From assembly GCA_039105265.1 (NCBI GenBank), contig JAPFFF010000106.1, positions 1-56,909 of the forward strand: DNA of 56,909 nt, written 5' to 3'. Shown one piece after another: positions 38,211 through 46,978 of this stretch (the stretch's first letter is position 1; each line of letters opens with the position of its first letter). The position numbers and the translations under genes are program-made. The notes under the pieces were generated by a model that did not search any database, was not told the origin of the DNA, and saw only the letters and a list, made by a program, of their open reading frames with translations. The DNA is from Tritrichomonas musculus. Lineage: Eukaryota; Parabasalia; Tritrichomonadida; Tritrichomonadidae.

Positions 38211-41200
38211 TTAATGATTCTCAATGAAATAATCCTTTGCAGTGAATCCATTGACATAAGGACAACAACAATGATTCGATAATACTAACATTTTTGAATG
38301 TGCTGCTGTTAAAGCATTTTTGATAACAGTTATTTTACTCATCAGTTGTGAATTTAATTGAAGGTTTATATTCTTTCCTTTCATTACTGATTGCTTTTCA
38401 ATGACATTTTTGTAATCACTTGATTTGATGTTGTTCTTCTTCAATGATATACCTTTGAGTTTTAATGAAATTGTTTTGTCATCTGACCAAATGGTATAAC
38501 ATTTAGCGCACAAAGCAACTTGATTTGCTCCGAACTTTTCTACACAACAACCGAGAATCTTTTTCTCATCATATACATCATTGATTGCTGGGTTTGGCAT
38601 AAATGAATAAATGTGTTTATCATAAAATGTTTTGTCTTTGATGACGTAATCAAACAACTGGTCAATCGGTTTATTCATATCACCAGCGATTGACATGTAA
38701 AGGCTGTCTGTATCGACCGAGTTGAAATGAATCTTATTCATGTCAATGCATTTGTAAAGAAAGTCATAAAGGAAAGTCAAATACCAGTATTTCGCGTTAT
38801 CTAATGTCCAAAATGATTCCTGAAGACATGTATTACATTTGAATGAATGAGGTTGTGATTGTATCAAATAACAATCATTTGACAATTTACATCCATTACG
38901 ATAAGTATCGGATGCAATCAATTGAAAGGCTTTATTTTTATCAACAATTCTGACTTTATTAAAGTTCTCTGAATTCATACCGTCATAACCGTAAGAACCG
39001 TTCATGCTAATCTTGTAAAACTTTTCATTGCCTTTTGTCTTTCCTGACAATATATCTTGACGCTTCTTCATAAACTCACAAACAAATTGATTGAATCCGT
39101 CATGAGCTTCATATAAACTTAAGCTCTTAATGTCATCAACAATAAGTCCGTGGTCAATTAAAAACCATAAATAATAGTTCGAGAACGTCATAAAAGTACC
39201 GCATGTATCAAGCAACATTGTCAGCTTTCTTGTTTCTTTATCTGCTGAATTCAGTTTATTGTCTTTCATGTATTTGTACATATAGCTTCCGATTGTTTGT
39301 TCATCATTCATTATATTGATGTTTCTAAATACAGGGGGAAAGTTAATCAAATCATTAATTTTATTCTTCGGGCATCTTAATTTGACTTCAGCTTTGAATA
39401 TAAACTCAGGGTTTGCATCAAATCGCTTCTTTGATTGAATGATATTCATTGAAGCATTAAATACCTTTTCATTCTTGTTTCCTTGTTCATCATAAACATC
39501 AAATCGTTTTATAAATGAACCAGGCATGTACATGATTCCTCCGTGATAAGGATTAAATGAATGTTTTACAGAACTGAATGATGAAGGATACAATGAATTG
39601 AAATCAATACCAGCTACGTGAGAGACTGTGTTTGAAGTGTCATAGCTGATGATTCTGTCATTGATAGCATCATATTTGAGTTTATTGATTAATGTTTGTC
39701 CTCTGATGTTCACTCGATGAAGTACATTTGATAATCCTCCCGTTATGTTCTCTCTCAAATTGTAGTATTCTTTTTCATCAGTTATGAGTGTTGGCAGGTG
39801 ATGAAGCTTGCAGAATTTCTTCAATTGTATCTTTGTTCTTGTTATCTTATCATCATCACGTTGTCTCAAACGATTACATTCAGCACAAGCCAATAAACAG
39901 TTATCAATCTGATGTCCTTTGTTGTTATCTATTCGGTCAAGTGTCGGTTTATTGGTATGAGTAAAGTGTTCACCACACAAATGACATTTACCTGTTTCAT
40001 TTGATTCATACATTTTCATGAATACATCAAAATCTTTTTCACTAACACATTTTGATATATCTCGCTGATTTTGATTCATCTGATTGTGCTTCATGTCTTG
40101 CTTTCGATAGTTATCACATTTATTTAACCACCATTTCATTGTTGGTTTGAATGTGTTTGATTTGTTTATGATTTCATAGTCGTTCTTCGGGTTGAAATCT
40201 TTATAAGCGAGAGCATATTTGATACATGAAGCATTCTTTGATAACGAAAGATTGCTAATCAAATCAACTTTATATTCAGCATTCATTTGAATAAGGTTGT
40301 CAATCGGTTTAATCATCATTTCAACATCATTGTCATTGTATGACAACAAGTAATCCCAACGTGTTGCAAACCTCTTTGAATCAATCAAATACTCTTCATA
40401 ATCAGCTTTTGTTAATGGATTCTTTTGATTGAGATAACTGTAGAAGTCTTCATATTTGAATGGTTCACTCTTTGATAACACTTCATTATAATTATCATTG
40501 TTGATTGCTTCATAAGGAAATACACCTTTCGAACTGTTAGATATACCGCCAAAATCGATTCCAAATTGTTTGAGCGTACCACCAGCAACAAATGCTTGTG
40601 CGTCAATGAATCGTAATCGAATAGGATACTTTGATGATTTCAATATGAATTGTTTCAATAATGTAGCTGTTCCAATCATTCCACTATCGATAGACCAATG
40701 ATTTTTAATCAATTGCTCTTTGAATAAGTTTGAGTCAAAACGTGATGAATTAAAACCGAACACTGTTATTGTTTTCAATGATGTATCTATTTTATTGAGT
40801 TCATCTTCTGATTTATCTTTAATGAATGATTTTAAATGATTCAACTTATCAACATACACATCACATCCAACAACGAATAACCAGTCAATCCATTTGGCAA
40901 TGAATTCATTTGTTCGTATATCAAAGTTCTTTGTTATCAAACCTTTATCAAGTTTCACACATGATGAAACACTTAAAGGAATCAATCGAGAATTGATAAC
41001 AGATTTATCACTGACTTTCTTTTCAATCTTTTGCTCCATTGTTTCAAAATCATAAGTGATATAATGAATTGTTGGCTTCCATTCAAGTTCATATGAAAGA
41101 CAATACAAATAAACAGGATTGTTTAAAATGTGTGGACAGTATGGCAAAGCTTCTCGTGAAGGAATGAAATCCTTTTTGAATTTACCATCACATTTATCTA

Positions 41201-42755
41201 CATGTCTGTTGAATCTGTCAATATTGTGATTTCCTTTGTGAATGTATGAACCACAATGAGGACAAATATGAATATTTGTTAATGCTTCAGCGTTGATGAT
41301 ATACATGATGTGAAGTATCTTATCCTTTGAATACAAAAGGGCTGAAAACGTTTTTGTTTCATCATCGACGTTATGCCATTGGTCTTGAATATCATAAATA
41401 TGTTTCTCTTTGTCATATTCATAGATGTTGACATTGATGTTATGATTCTTGGCTGATTCTTTCATTTCTTCAATCGTGATACCTTTGAATGAGTTTATTA
41501 ATTGATTTGCTTCTTTTGAAGGTTTCTTTTTATAGCTCAAACCGTGTTCATCACATAATATTTTCTTTGCTGCTGCGGTTCTGTTGGAGATTGTAAAAGG
41601 TTTTTTCATTAATTCTTTATTCAAACAACAAGCAAGAAATCGATACCAACACAAACAATCATCAACGTTATCAATAATGATATATTTATTTTTGCCAAAC
41701 AATTCTGAAACCTCATCAATCTTTCCTGTTATCTTAACGACACGAGAGATTGTAAACGAAACAGACCAAACAATACACAATTTGATGTTTGAAGCCGTGG
41801 TTTCATATTCATGAATCTTTGATTCAACATACAGTTTAACTTTGTCAATATCTTTATTCTCTCTAACAATTATCGGAATTGATGATTTATAGTTCTTCCA
41901 TTTGATTTCACTTGCTTCATACGTGTACCTTTCGTTTTCATTCTTTGGTGGTATCTCAAATATGCCTGTCAATTGAAAATATATTTTGAACGGTTTCACT
42001 TCTTGTTTAAATACTGTTTCAGTCAAATATTCATTGATGTCTTCAATTGATGATACACCATTTTTGTAATATATTTTGATTGGTTCTTTGCTGTCTTCAT
42101 CTAATCGTTCAACCTTTTCACTATCATTTGGGTATTGGTCAATGAAATGACTGCATGCTTCAACTGCTTCATCAAAGTTCTCAGGTTCATTGATTATGAA
42201 ATATGAATCATGTTTTGAATGCACACCTTTATAGCCAAACTTTTTGATGTATTCGACCAATTCAGCATTTTCATTGTTGAATCGAATGTCTTCATATCGT
42301 TGAGGCTGTTTGTTTGTCTTTGGTGGTAATGGTCTCAATAATATATTTTCAGATTTAATTAATTGAAGGGCTTTGTTGAGTGCATCATGAGCAATTTTAA
42401 TACTGTCCTCGATTTGTTTTTGTTTTAGTTGTTGTTCATCATCTTGTTCTTCTTCTTCAAATTGTTCCTCTTCCTCCTCTTCTTCTTGTTCTTCTGCTTC
42501 TTGTTCTTCTGCTTCTTTCTTCATTCTATTGACGAAAGCTAATATTGTTGTATCATTGATTCTATCACCTTCATGTTCTCTAAAACCGTATGAATTCAGA
42601 TAGTTTTCTAAAATGTTTTTGAAATGTTTAACATCATAATCAGAAGGTTTAGATGTTGACAAGCGAGGTTTTAATTGAAGTTCATTATTGATATACCTGA
42701 TTTGTTCAATAACAAATGATTTGGTATCTTTTTGATAGTAATAACGAGAACTCAT
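38211..42755 (-). CDS. polB: Protein-primed family B DNA polymerase of element 2 with OTU-like and HNH domains
   Basis: The 1,514-residue protein has, in order: an acidic linker near 90-110, an OTU-like block with CLCWYRFLACCL (Cys near 367) and ILHIMYI (His near 482), a Cys/His finger HICPHCGSYIHKG...HVDKC near 496-522, exonuclease motif I DFET at 569, an HNH-type block CHLCGEHF...LDRIDNNKGHQIDNCLLACAECNRLR near 920-960, polymerase motif A DFNSLYPS at 1,051, motif B near 1,248 and motif C VDTDSLY near 1,347. It is nearly 400 residues longer than the element 1 polymerase, partly due to the finger and HNH parts. Element 3 has a close relative. Its gene starts 86 bp from that of the rightward gene at 42,842. 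Confidence 0.94.
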   Translation of the reverse strand: MSSRYYYQKDTKSFVIEQIRYINNELQLKPRLSTSKPSDYDVKHFKNILENYLNSYGFREHEGDRINDTTILAFVNRMKKEAEEQEAEEQEEEEEEEQFEEEEQDDEQQLKQKQIEDSIKIAHDALNKALQLIKSENILLRPLPPKTNKQPQRYEDIRFNNENAELVEYIKKFGYKGVHSKHDSYFIINEPENFDEAVEACSHFIDQYPNDSEKVERLDEDSKEPIKIYYKNGVSSIEDINEYLTETVFKQEVKPFKIYFQLTGIFEIPPKNENERYTYEASEIKWKNYKSSIPIIVRENKDIDKVKLYVESKIHEYETTASNIKLCIVWSVSFTISRVVKITGKIDEVSELFGKNKYIIIDNVDDCLCWYRFLACCLNKELMKKPFTISNRTAAAKKILCDEHGLSYKKKPSKEANQLINSFKGITIEEMKESAKNHNINVNIYEYDKEKHIYDIQDQWHNVDDETKTFSALLYSKDKILHIMYIINAEALTNIHICPHCGSYIHKGNHNIDRFNRHVDKCDGKFKKDFIPSREALPYCPHILNNPVYLYCLSYELEWKPTIHYITYDFETMEQKIEKKVSDKSVINSRLIPLSVSSCVKLDKGLITKNFDIRTNEFIAKWIDWLFVVGCDVYVDKLNHLKSFIKDKSEDELNKIDTSLKTITVFGFNSSRFDSNLFKEQLIKNHWSIDSGMIGTATLLKQFILKSSKYPIRLRFIDAQAFVAGGTLKQFGIDFGGISNSSKGVFPYEAINNDNYNEVLSKSEPFKYEDFYSYLNQKNPLTKADYEEYLIDSKRFATRWDYLLSYNDNDVEMMIKPIDNLIQMNAEYKVDLISNLSLSKNASCIKYALAYKDFNPKNDYEIINKSNTFKPTMKWWLNKCDNYRKQDMKHNQMNQNQRDISKCVSEKDFDVFMKMYESNETGKCHLCGEHFTHTNKPTLDRIDNNKGHQIDNCLLACAECNRLRQRDDDKITRTKIQLKKFCKLHHLPTLITDEKEYYNLRENITGGLSNVLHRVNIRGQTLINKLKYDAINDRIISYDTSNTVSHVAGIDFNSLYPSSFSSVKHSFNPYHGGIMYMPGSFIKRFDVYDEQGNKNEKVFNASMNIIQSKKRFDANPEFIFKAEVKLRCPKNKINDLINFPPVFRNINIMNDEQTIGSYMYKYMKDNKLNSADKETRKLTMLLDTCGTFMTFSNYYLWFLIDHGLIVDDIKSLSLYEAHDGFNQFVCEFMKKRQDILSGKTKGNEKFYKISMNGSYGYDGMNSENFNKVRIVDKNKAFQLIASDTYRNGCKLSNDCYLIQSQPHSFKCNTCLQESFWTLDNAKYWYLTFLYDFLYKCIDMNKIHFNSVDTDSLYMSIAGDMNKPIDQLFDYVIKDKTFYDKHIYSFMPNPAINDVYDEKKILGCCVEKFGANQVALCAKCYTIWSDDKTISLKLKGISLKKNNIKSSDYKNVIEKQSVMKGKNINLQLNSQLMSKITVIKNALTAAHSKMLVLSNHCCCPYVNGFTAKDYFIENH

Positions 42756-42841
42756 TTATGATATAATTAAAAAATCAAATTATTTGAATTTTGAAAAATG
42801 TTAAATCAAAAAAAATAATTCAGGTTTTTTATTTCATTGAA

Positions 42842-43360
42842 ATGACAGAATTAATAGAGATATTGAAACATGTTGATGAAATCCGTCATTTGTTAACGAT
42901 ATTGATTGCTAAATCAGATGACCATGAAGCTTTCAGGAACCTTGTGAATAACGTTTCATTTGACAATGACAATAATGATTCATCATCAGATGAAGAAAAT
43001 ATGCCCCATTTCTCTAAACAAAATAGTTTATTGAATGATATAACACCAAAAACTGATAAACCAAAGCGCTCCATATTCAATTCATCAAAGTTCTTAAACG
43101 CTCATGAACGCGAATTGGTTATGCAGTTCCTTGATGAAGAACGAATGAATGAAATTAATAAGTTGCCAGCACATAAACAAGCATCATACACAAAACTATT
43201 AATCAAAAAGCATTTAAACATAGATATATCAACGTACATGGTTAACAAGATTCTCACATTGAAAAGGCAACAGACTCATGACAATGATGATGATGATGAC
43301 AATGATAATAACAACAATAATAACAACAACAACAATCAAAGAAGACCACAATTGATTTGA
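42842..43360 (+). CDS. Small element protein with Asn/Asp-rich tail, 172 aa
   Basis: I start at the ATG at 42,842 (MTELIEILKH). A helical N-terminal part, an acidic Ser patch, a second helical region (FLNAHERELVMQFLDEERMNEI...YTKLLIKKHLNIDISTYMVNKILTLKR) and a low-complexity Asp/Asn tail follow. The second helical region resembles that of the element 1 protein at 12,400-12,819, which also lies near a polymerase gene. A DNA-binding role is possible. Function unknown. Confidence 0.55.
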   Translation: MTELIEILKHVDEIRHLLTILIAKSDDHEAFRNLVNNVSFDNDNNDSSSDEENMPHFSKQNSLLNDITPKTDKPKRSIFNSSKFLNAHERELVMQFLDEERMNEINKLPAHKQASYTKLLIKKHLNIDISTYMVNKILTLKRQQTHDNDDDDDNDNNNNNNNNNNQRRPQLI

Positions 43361-43380
43361 ATTCATTGAATCATTTGAAG

Positions 43381-43391
43381 TTTTATTTTTG
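43381..43391 (+). promoter_or_regulatory. TTTTATTTTTG motif before 43,398 gene
   Basis: The motif ends 6 bp before the ATG at 43,398. The spacer left of it has an ATTCATTGAATCATT string like those in the two 45-nt modules that follow. Confidence 0.45.
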
Positions 43392-43397
43392 GTTTAA

Positions 43398-43643
43398 ATG
43401 AATAGTGCCATTAATGGTTTGAGTTGTGATACATCAGCTTTACACGCTCAGTTTAGAAGGGTAAAGGATAAGATATTCAATGAATGCATGAATTCTGAAG
43501 ATGACGCATTAAACGGAAAGTTTGATAAGATGATTCACACATTGTCAATATATAAACAACTATTTAATGATATTGAATCGATTAAGATACAATTGAGAGC
43601 TATTGATGAACGTATCAAATCAGCTGAACAAATGACTTTATAA
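43398..43643 (+). CDS. Small helical element protein, 81 aa
   Basis: The protein is fully helical and charged (HAQFRRVKDKIFNECMNSEDDALNGKFDKMIHTLSIYKQLFNDIESIKIQLRAIDERIKSAEQ). It is first of three rightward genes with similar leader sequences. No family is recognised. Confidence 0.5.
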   Translation: MNSAINGLSCDTSALHAQFRRVKDKIFNECMNSEDDALNGKFDKMIHTLSIYKQLFNDIESIKIQLRAIDERIKSAEQMTL

Positions 43644-43685
43644 ATGAATCATTGAATGACTCATCATTGATTGGTTTTATTTTTG
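43641..43685 (+). promoter_or_regulatory. 45-nt intergenic module, copy A
   Basis: The module begins at the stop of the upstream gene and ends with TTTTATTTTTG. It matches copy B (44,351-44,395) in 40 of 45 positions as aligned by eye, without gaps. It contains a TGAATCATTGAATGA string. It lies before the NUMOD4/HNH gene. Confidence 0.6.
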
Positions 43686-43711
43686 AATTTAATTTTTTTT
43701 ATTTTCATTAA

Positions 43712-44353
43712 ATGAGTCAACCAGTTGAACAAGCTAACAATGAACCAGTTGTTGAATTTGTTCCATTGCTCAACTTTGAAGCTGATTATGAAATATTAAA
43801 TCAATACCCTTTCACCATTAGGAAGAAATCAAATAAAAGAGTATTGAAAGAAAGTATACATAAAGTAAATGGATATGTAGATGTTTGTTTGAATCAAAAA
43901 TCATATAAAAAACATCGTTTAATAGCTCTTCAATTTCTTCCAAATGATGACCCAATTAATAATGATGTCATTGACCACATCAATCACGATAAGACTGATT
44001 ATCATTTGGATAACCTCAGATGGTGTTCTCAGTCAGATAATTGTATGAATAAATCATCAAATAGAGGAATTCAATACGAATTCATTGATGACATTCCTGA
44101 TGATGCAATGATGATTGATTTCTATGAAACAAAGACAGAAAGAAAAGAATTTGAACCAAACAAATACTATTATTATCATGATGAAACCAATAATGAAGAT
44201 GTATTTTATGGAAAAATCACTGATAATCTTTATAAAGTATTACATCATAATATAGCAAGAGGAGGAAGTAATTATGTTGCTTTGAATGATACAACAAATA
44301 AAAAAATCACCGTATATATCAATCGATTCAAATATCAACATGATTTGATTTAA
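43712..44353 (+). CDS. NUMOD4-HNH endonuclease
   Basis: Residues 25-60 have the NUMOD4-like pattern (FEADYEILNQYPFTIRKKSNKRVLKES). Then HKVNGYVDVCLNQKSYKKHRLIALQFLPNDDP and VIDHINHDKTDYHLDNLRWCSQSDN (near 65-112) give the HNH core, with His in KHR, DHIN and NLRW. Such nucleases are found as homing or free-standing enzymes in phages, giant viruses and trichomonad genomes. The C-terminal 90 residues are not recognised. It may promote spread of the element or neighbouring sequence. The call is strong on motifs, weak on role. Confidence 0.85.
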   Translation: MSQPVEQANNEPVVEFVPLLNFEADYEILNQYPFTIRKKSNKRVLKESIHKVNGYVDVCLNQKSYKKHRLIALQFLPNDDPINNDVIDHINHDKTDYHLDNLRWCSQSDNCMNKSSNRGIQYEFIDDIPDDAMMIDFYETKTERKEFEPNKYYYYHDETNNEDVFYGKITDNLYKVLHHNIARGGSNYVALNDTTNKKITVYINRFKYQHDLI

Positions 44354-44395
44354 ATGATTCAATGAATGGCTCATCGTTAATTGGTTTTATTTTTG
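44351..44395 (+). promoter_or_regulatory. 45-nt intergenic module, copy B
   Basis: This is the second copy of the module at 43,641-43,685, again covering the stop of the upstream gene and ending in TTTTATTTTTG, 5 bp before the ATG at 44,401. The near identity of two leaders suggests a shared control element or recent duplication. Confidence 0.6.
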
Positions 44396-44400
44396 TTTAA

Positions 44401-44976
44401 ATGAGTTTAAATCGTGCCCGAATTCTTTCATCAGAAAATGATGCATCTGTCAAAACAGAGCAGAACACAAACATTAATATAAACATCAAACCAAAGCAAC
44501 CACAACCAGTTGAATATCCATCGGTTCAACCATTACCACAATCATCTCAAGCCACAAATTTTACTATACCTCAGATGAATGGAGTATATCAATCACAGCT
44601 TCCAACAAACAACGTTTCCCTAGAAAGAGGTATCAGTGATATTGGAGCTGATATAACAGAACTTGAAACCAAAAACAAATTCCTTGAGATATTGTTATCA
44701 ATCTATGAAACAAATCCAATAAAAGTCAATGATTTATTGATTTGTCATTCAAATACATTAATGGAACTCATCAAATTACTAACACAAGCTGATAAAGTTG
44801 AATTGATTGTTAATGATGATTGTGCGTGTAATGGTTGTGTTTCTCGTTCCAAATATCTTTTGATTGATAGGATATTGGTGTACAAAAATAATGAATCAAA
44901 TGACTTGAAATACAAATATAATAACATTTATACTGAACTCATTAGACACAACATATCATTAAAAACATGTATTTAA
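44401..44976 (+). CDS. Conserved element protein with Cys-rich motif, 191 aa (counterpart of 8,060-8,638)
   Basis: After a low-complexity Asn/Pro/Gln-rich front, the last 110 residues match the element 1 protein: a helical segment, KVELIVNDDCACNGC, a strand, and a closing helix ending LKTCI. Both proteins have almost the same length. The conservation in two otherwise diverged elements shows it matters to the element. The Cys cluster with two acidic residues may hold a metal. It precedes the ATPase gene. Confidence 0.7.
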   Translation: MSLNRARILSSENDASVKTEQNTNININIKPKQPQPVEYPSVQPLPQSSQATNFTIPQMNGVYQSQLPTNNVSLERGISDIGADITELETKNKFLEILLSIYETNPIKVNDLLICHSNTLMELIKLLTQADKVELIVNDDCACNGCVSRSKYLLIDRILVYKNNESNDLKYKYNNIYTELIRHNISLKTCI

Positions 44977-45142
44977 AAACTAATAAATGATATATGAAAT
45001 ATTAGTTATTTCATTACTGACAGGATTATTTTTAGTGAAGATTGTTGAACTATCATTAATGATACCAGACAAAGAACCAGAACTCAGTGAAGAGATAAGA
45101 ACAAAAATGTATTCATGAAGAGCTTTAACGAAAACTAAAGAA

Positions 45143-46087
45143 ATGAAAGGTTTCATGAAACCCACTCAGTTTAATTATAAAGAGATTTTATTCTCTAGTG
45201 GTTCTGATTATGATGATGACCAAATGAGTTTTGCATTTGAATATGAATCATTCAAGCCAACAGTTAATGAAACAACATTTAATATTGATGATGAAATGAA
45301 TAAAGCATATCAACGCAATGAATCAAAAATAAAGAATGAATCAATCAGACCAATCGCAAACGGTATCTATTCATATTACAATTCATTGAACATACTCGTT
45401 GGTCAGCAAGGTAAAGGAAAGAGTCATATAATGCTACGAGATGTTATTCAAATGTCTCGAATGAAGAACGCTGGCTTTCATTTAATTGTTTATGTATCAC
45501 GGAACGGAACAATTAACGATGCTACATTCGAAAGCCAACGCGAATTGATACAGCTACCAATAAAAACTGTTGCTGACAGCAATGCTGAAGAATATCTTAA
45601 ACAACTTGATTTATATAAAGAATTGTATAACAAATATTCATCAACACCAAAAATAGTAATCGAAGGGACGGAGTCCCCTTTTGCGAAGCAAAATGAAAAG
45701 AAGTTAAACGATATGTTTGAGTTTCTTCATATCAATAAACTAGGTCAACCAAATAAACCGCTAAATACTATCATTCTTTGTGAAGACTTTTTGAAATCGA
45801 AACTAATTAAATCATCCTATTTTATCAATACCATTAGTCAGCTTCGACACAAGAATCTAATCATATTCGTTAACATTCAGTTCTTCAAAGCTTTAACAAC
45901 AGAATGGAAAAATAATGCAACATCATTCTTCATCTTTAGTGGTTATTCACGACAGAAACTTGGCTACATATATCAACAAGTTCCATTCCCAATAGAGTTC
46001 GAAGAGTTATGGAATCGATACAGAACAATGAAAGCACATCAATTCGTTTTAGTCAATGTTCGAACTAATAACCTTTCATTCATCTAA
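45143..46087 (+). CDS. Packaging ATPase of element 2, A32/FtsK-HerA type
   Basis: Walker A GQQGKGKS lies at residues 87-94, a Walker B-type strand NTIILCEDF near 209, then INTISQLRHKNLIIFVNIQFF, the strand with a conserved Gln seen in the element 1 ATPase (AFQT). The overall order agrees with A32-like packaging motors. A double-hairpin palindrome lies in frame at residues 175-184 (GTESPFAKQN), between the Walker motifs. The gene ends 12 bp inside the 3' end of the convergent leftward gene. Start at the first ATG. Confidence 0.84.
   Translation: MKGFMKPTQFNYKEILFSSGSDYDDDQMSFAFEYESFKPTVNETTFNIDDEMNKAYQRNESKIKNESIRPIANGIYSYYNSLNILVGQQGKGKSHIMLRDVIQMSRMKNAGFHLIVYVSRNGTINDATFESQRELIQLPIKTVADSNAEEYLKQLDLYKELYNKYSSTPKIVIEGTESPFAKQNEKKLNDMFEFLHINKLGQPNKPLNTIILCEDFLKSKLIKSSYFINTISQLRHKNLIIFVNIQFFKALTTEWKNNATSFFIFSGYSRQKLGYIYQQVPFPIEFEELWNRYRTMKAHQFVLVNVRTNNLSFI
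45665..45693 (+). repeat. Double-hairpin palindrome, in-frame copy in ATPase gene
   Basis: GGGAC-GGA-GTCCC, one C, then TTTTGC-GAA-GCAAAA. Stems and linker match the copy at 38,072-38,100; loops do not. It adds about ten codons between the Walker motifs of the ATPase without closing the frame. Confidence 0.87.
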
Positions 46088-46534
46088 TACAATTTGTTGT
46101 TGAACACCAACAAACAGTTGAGGTGTATTGATATTATATTTTTGTCTCATCTGTTCAATGAGTTCCTTTGTTTTCTTATCTGTTGCCTTTCTGATACTGT
46201 AATTATAATACTTATATTCTTTAAATGATTGTTCTTCACTTGAACCTTCAACAAAGAATTCAATGGACGTCGTTGATATTCTTCTTCTAACATTTGATGT
46301 AAGTGTTATATATTCGAGCCCGAGGTCGACTATCTTGTCGTGATAGAATCGTTTGAATTCATTTTCTTTGTTCTTCAATGATATGTACAACACTTTAGCT
46401 TTATATGCAGCCTTTCCACAAGGTATTGGATATCTATCACACAGAATTGAGAAATCACATTGTTTGAACTTCTCTGATTCATCCAACATATCAATAAGTG
46501 AATTGATGTAATCATAAACCTTTGGTGTTGTCAT
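46076..46534 (-). CDS. Hypothetical element protein, 152 aa
   Basis: The protein looks folded, with helices at the start (YDYINSLIDMLDESEKFKQCDFSILCDRY) and a beta-rich centre (EYITLTSNVRRRISTTSIEFFVEG). It is the last gene before the right inverted repeat, whose inner edge is about 36 bp from its start codon. It overlaps the ATPase gene tail by 12 bp. No family is recognised. Confidence 0.55.
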   Translation of the reverse strand: MTTPKVYDYINSLIDMLDESEKFKQCDFSILCDRYPIPCGKAAYKAKVLYISLKNKENEFKRFYHDKIVDLGLEYITLTSNVRRRISTTSIEFFVEGSSEEQSFKEYKYYNYSIRKATDKKTKELIEQMRQKYNINTPQLFVGVQQQIVLDE

Positions 46535-46570
46535 GTCTTTATCATGAAATTAAAAAATAAAAACGTCATT

Positions 46571-46972
46571 GAAGACATCAACAGCCTCAAAAATAAAGTT
46601 CATCAACTTGAGAATGAATTAAATGAATTGTCCAGTAAATGAAACATCAATTGATGGTAATCATTAAATGAGTTCATATTATTTTTGTTCATTAGTCGTG
46701 TTGACGGTGGGCTTTAGCCCGACGGAAACCGACTGATATATACTACTAAACAAGTTCAAAGATGAAAGGTCGCAGGTCTTCGTATTGAACACAATTCATT
46801 TATTTTTGGTCATTTATTCAAAATTGTCTACCCGATTTTTGAACGAAATGAGGGGGTAATTTTGAAAAAGTGGCGATTTTTTGAGTCATGGCGCTGATGT
46901 TTGGGGTCTGTAAACCCTATGACGAGGGGGTCCATTTTTTATCACCTGCCCAAAAGCCCACCCTTACTCTCT
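46571..46972 (-). repeat. Right terminal inverted repeat of element 2
   Basis: This is the inverted copy of 25,070-25,471. Similarity stops just left of 46,571, about 36 bp from the start codon of the leftward gene at 46,076-46,534. It carries an extra copy of the last 24 or so codons of the small left-end gene, without the rest of that gene. Confidence 0.95.
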
Positions 46973-46978
46973 AAGGGC
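46973..46978. repeat. Target site duplication, right copy (AAGGGC)
   Basis: AAGGGC follows the last base of element 2 and matches 25,064-25,069 exactly. Confidence 0.93.

Larger units (their letters stand above)
25070..46972. mobile_element. Polinton/Maverick element 2, nested in element 1
   Basis: Both ends are seen. The left end starts AGAGAGTAAGGGTGGGC and the right end is its exact reverse complement. The inverted repeats extend 402 bp and I found no mismatch by eye. The insertion is flanked on both sides by AAGGGC, the 6-bp target duplication typical of Polintons. The 21.9-kb body encodes integrase, polymerase, ATPase, major capsid protein, NUMOD4/HNH nuclease, KilA-N protein and fibre-like protein. 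It looks whole and very recent. It sits in the 3' end of the giant fibre-like gene of element 1. Confidence 0.96.

Noticed and set aside
39870-39995. Intein or group I intron endonuclease inside the polymerase
   Set aside because: No splicing-type Cys/Ser start or His-Asn end is visible around the HNH block, and the frame continues without intron signals, so a fused domain is the simpler reading.
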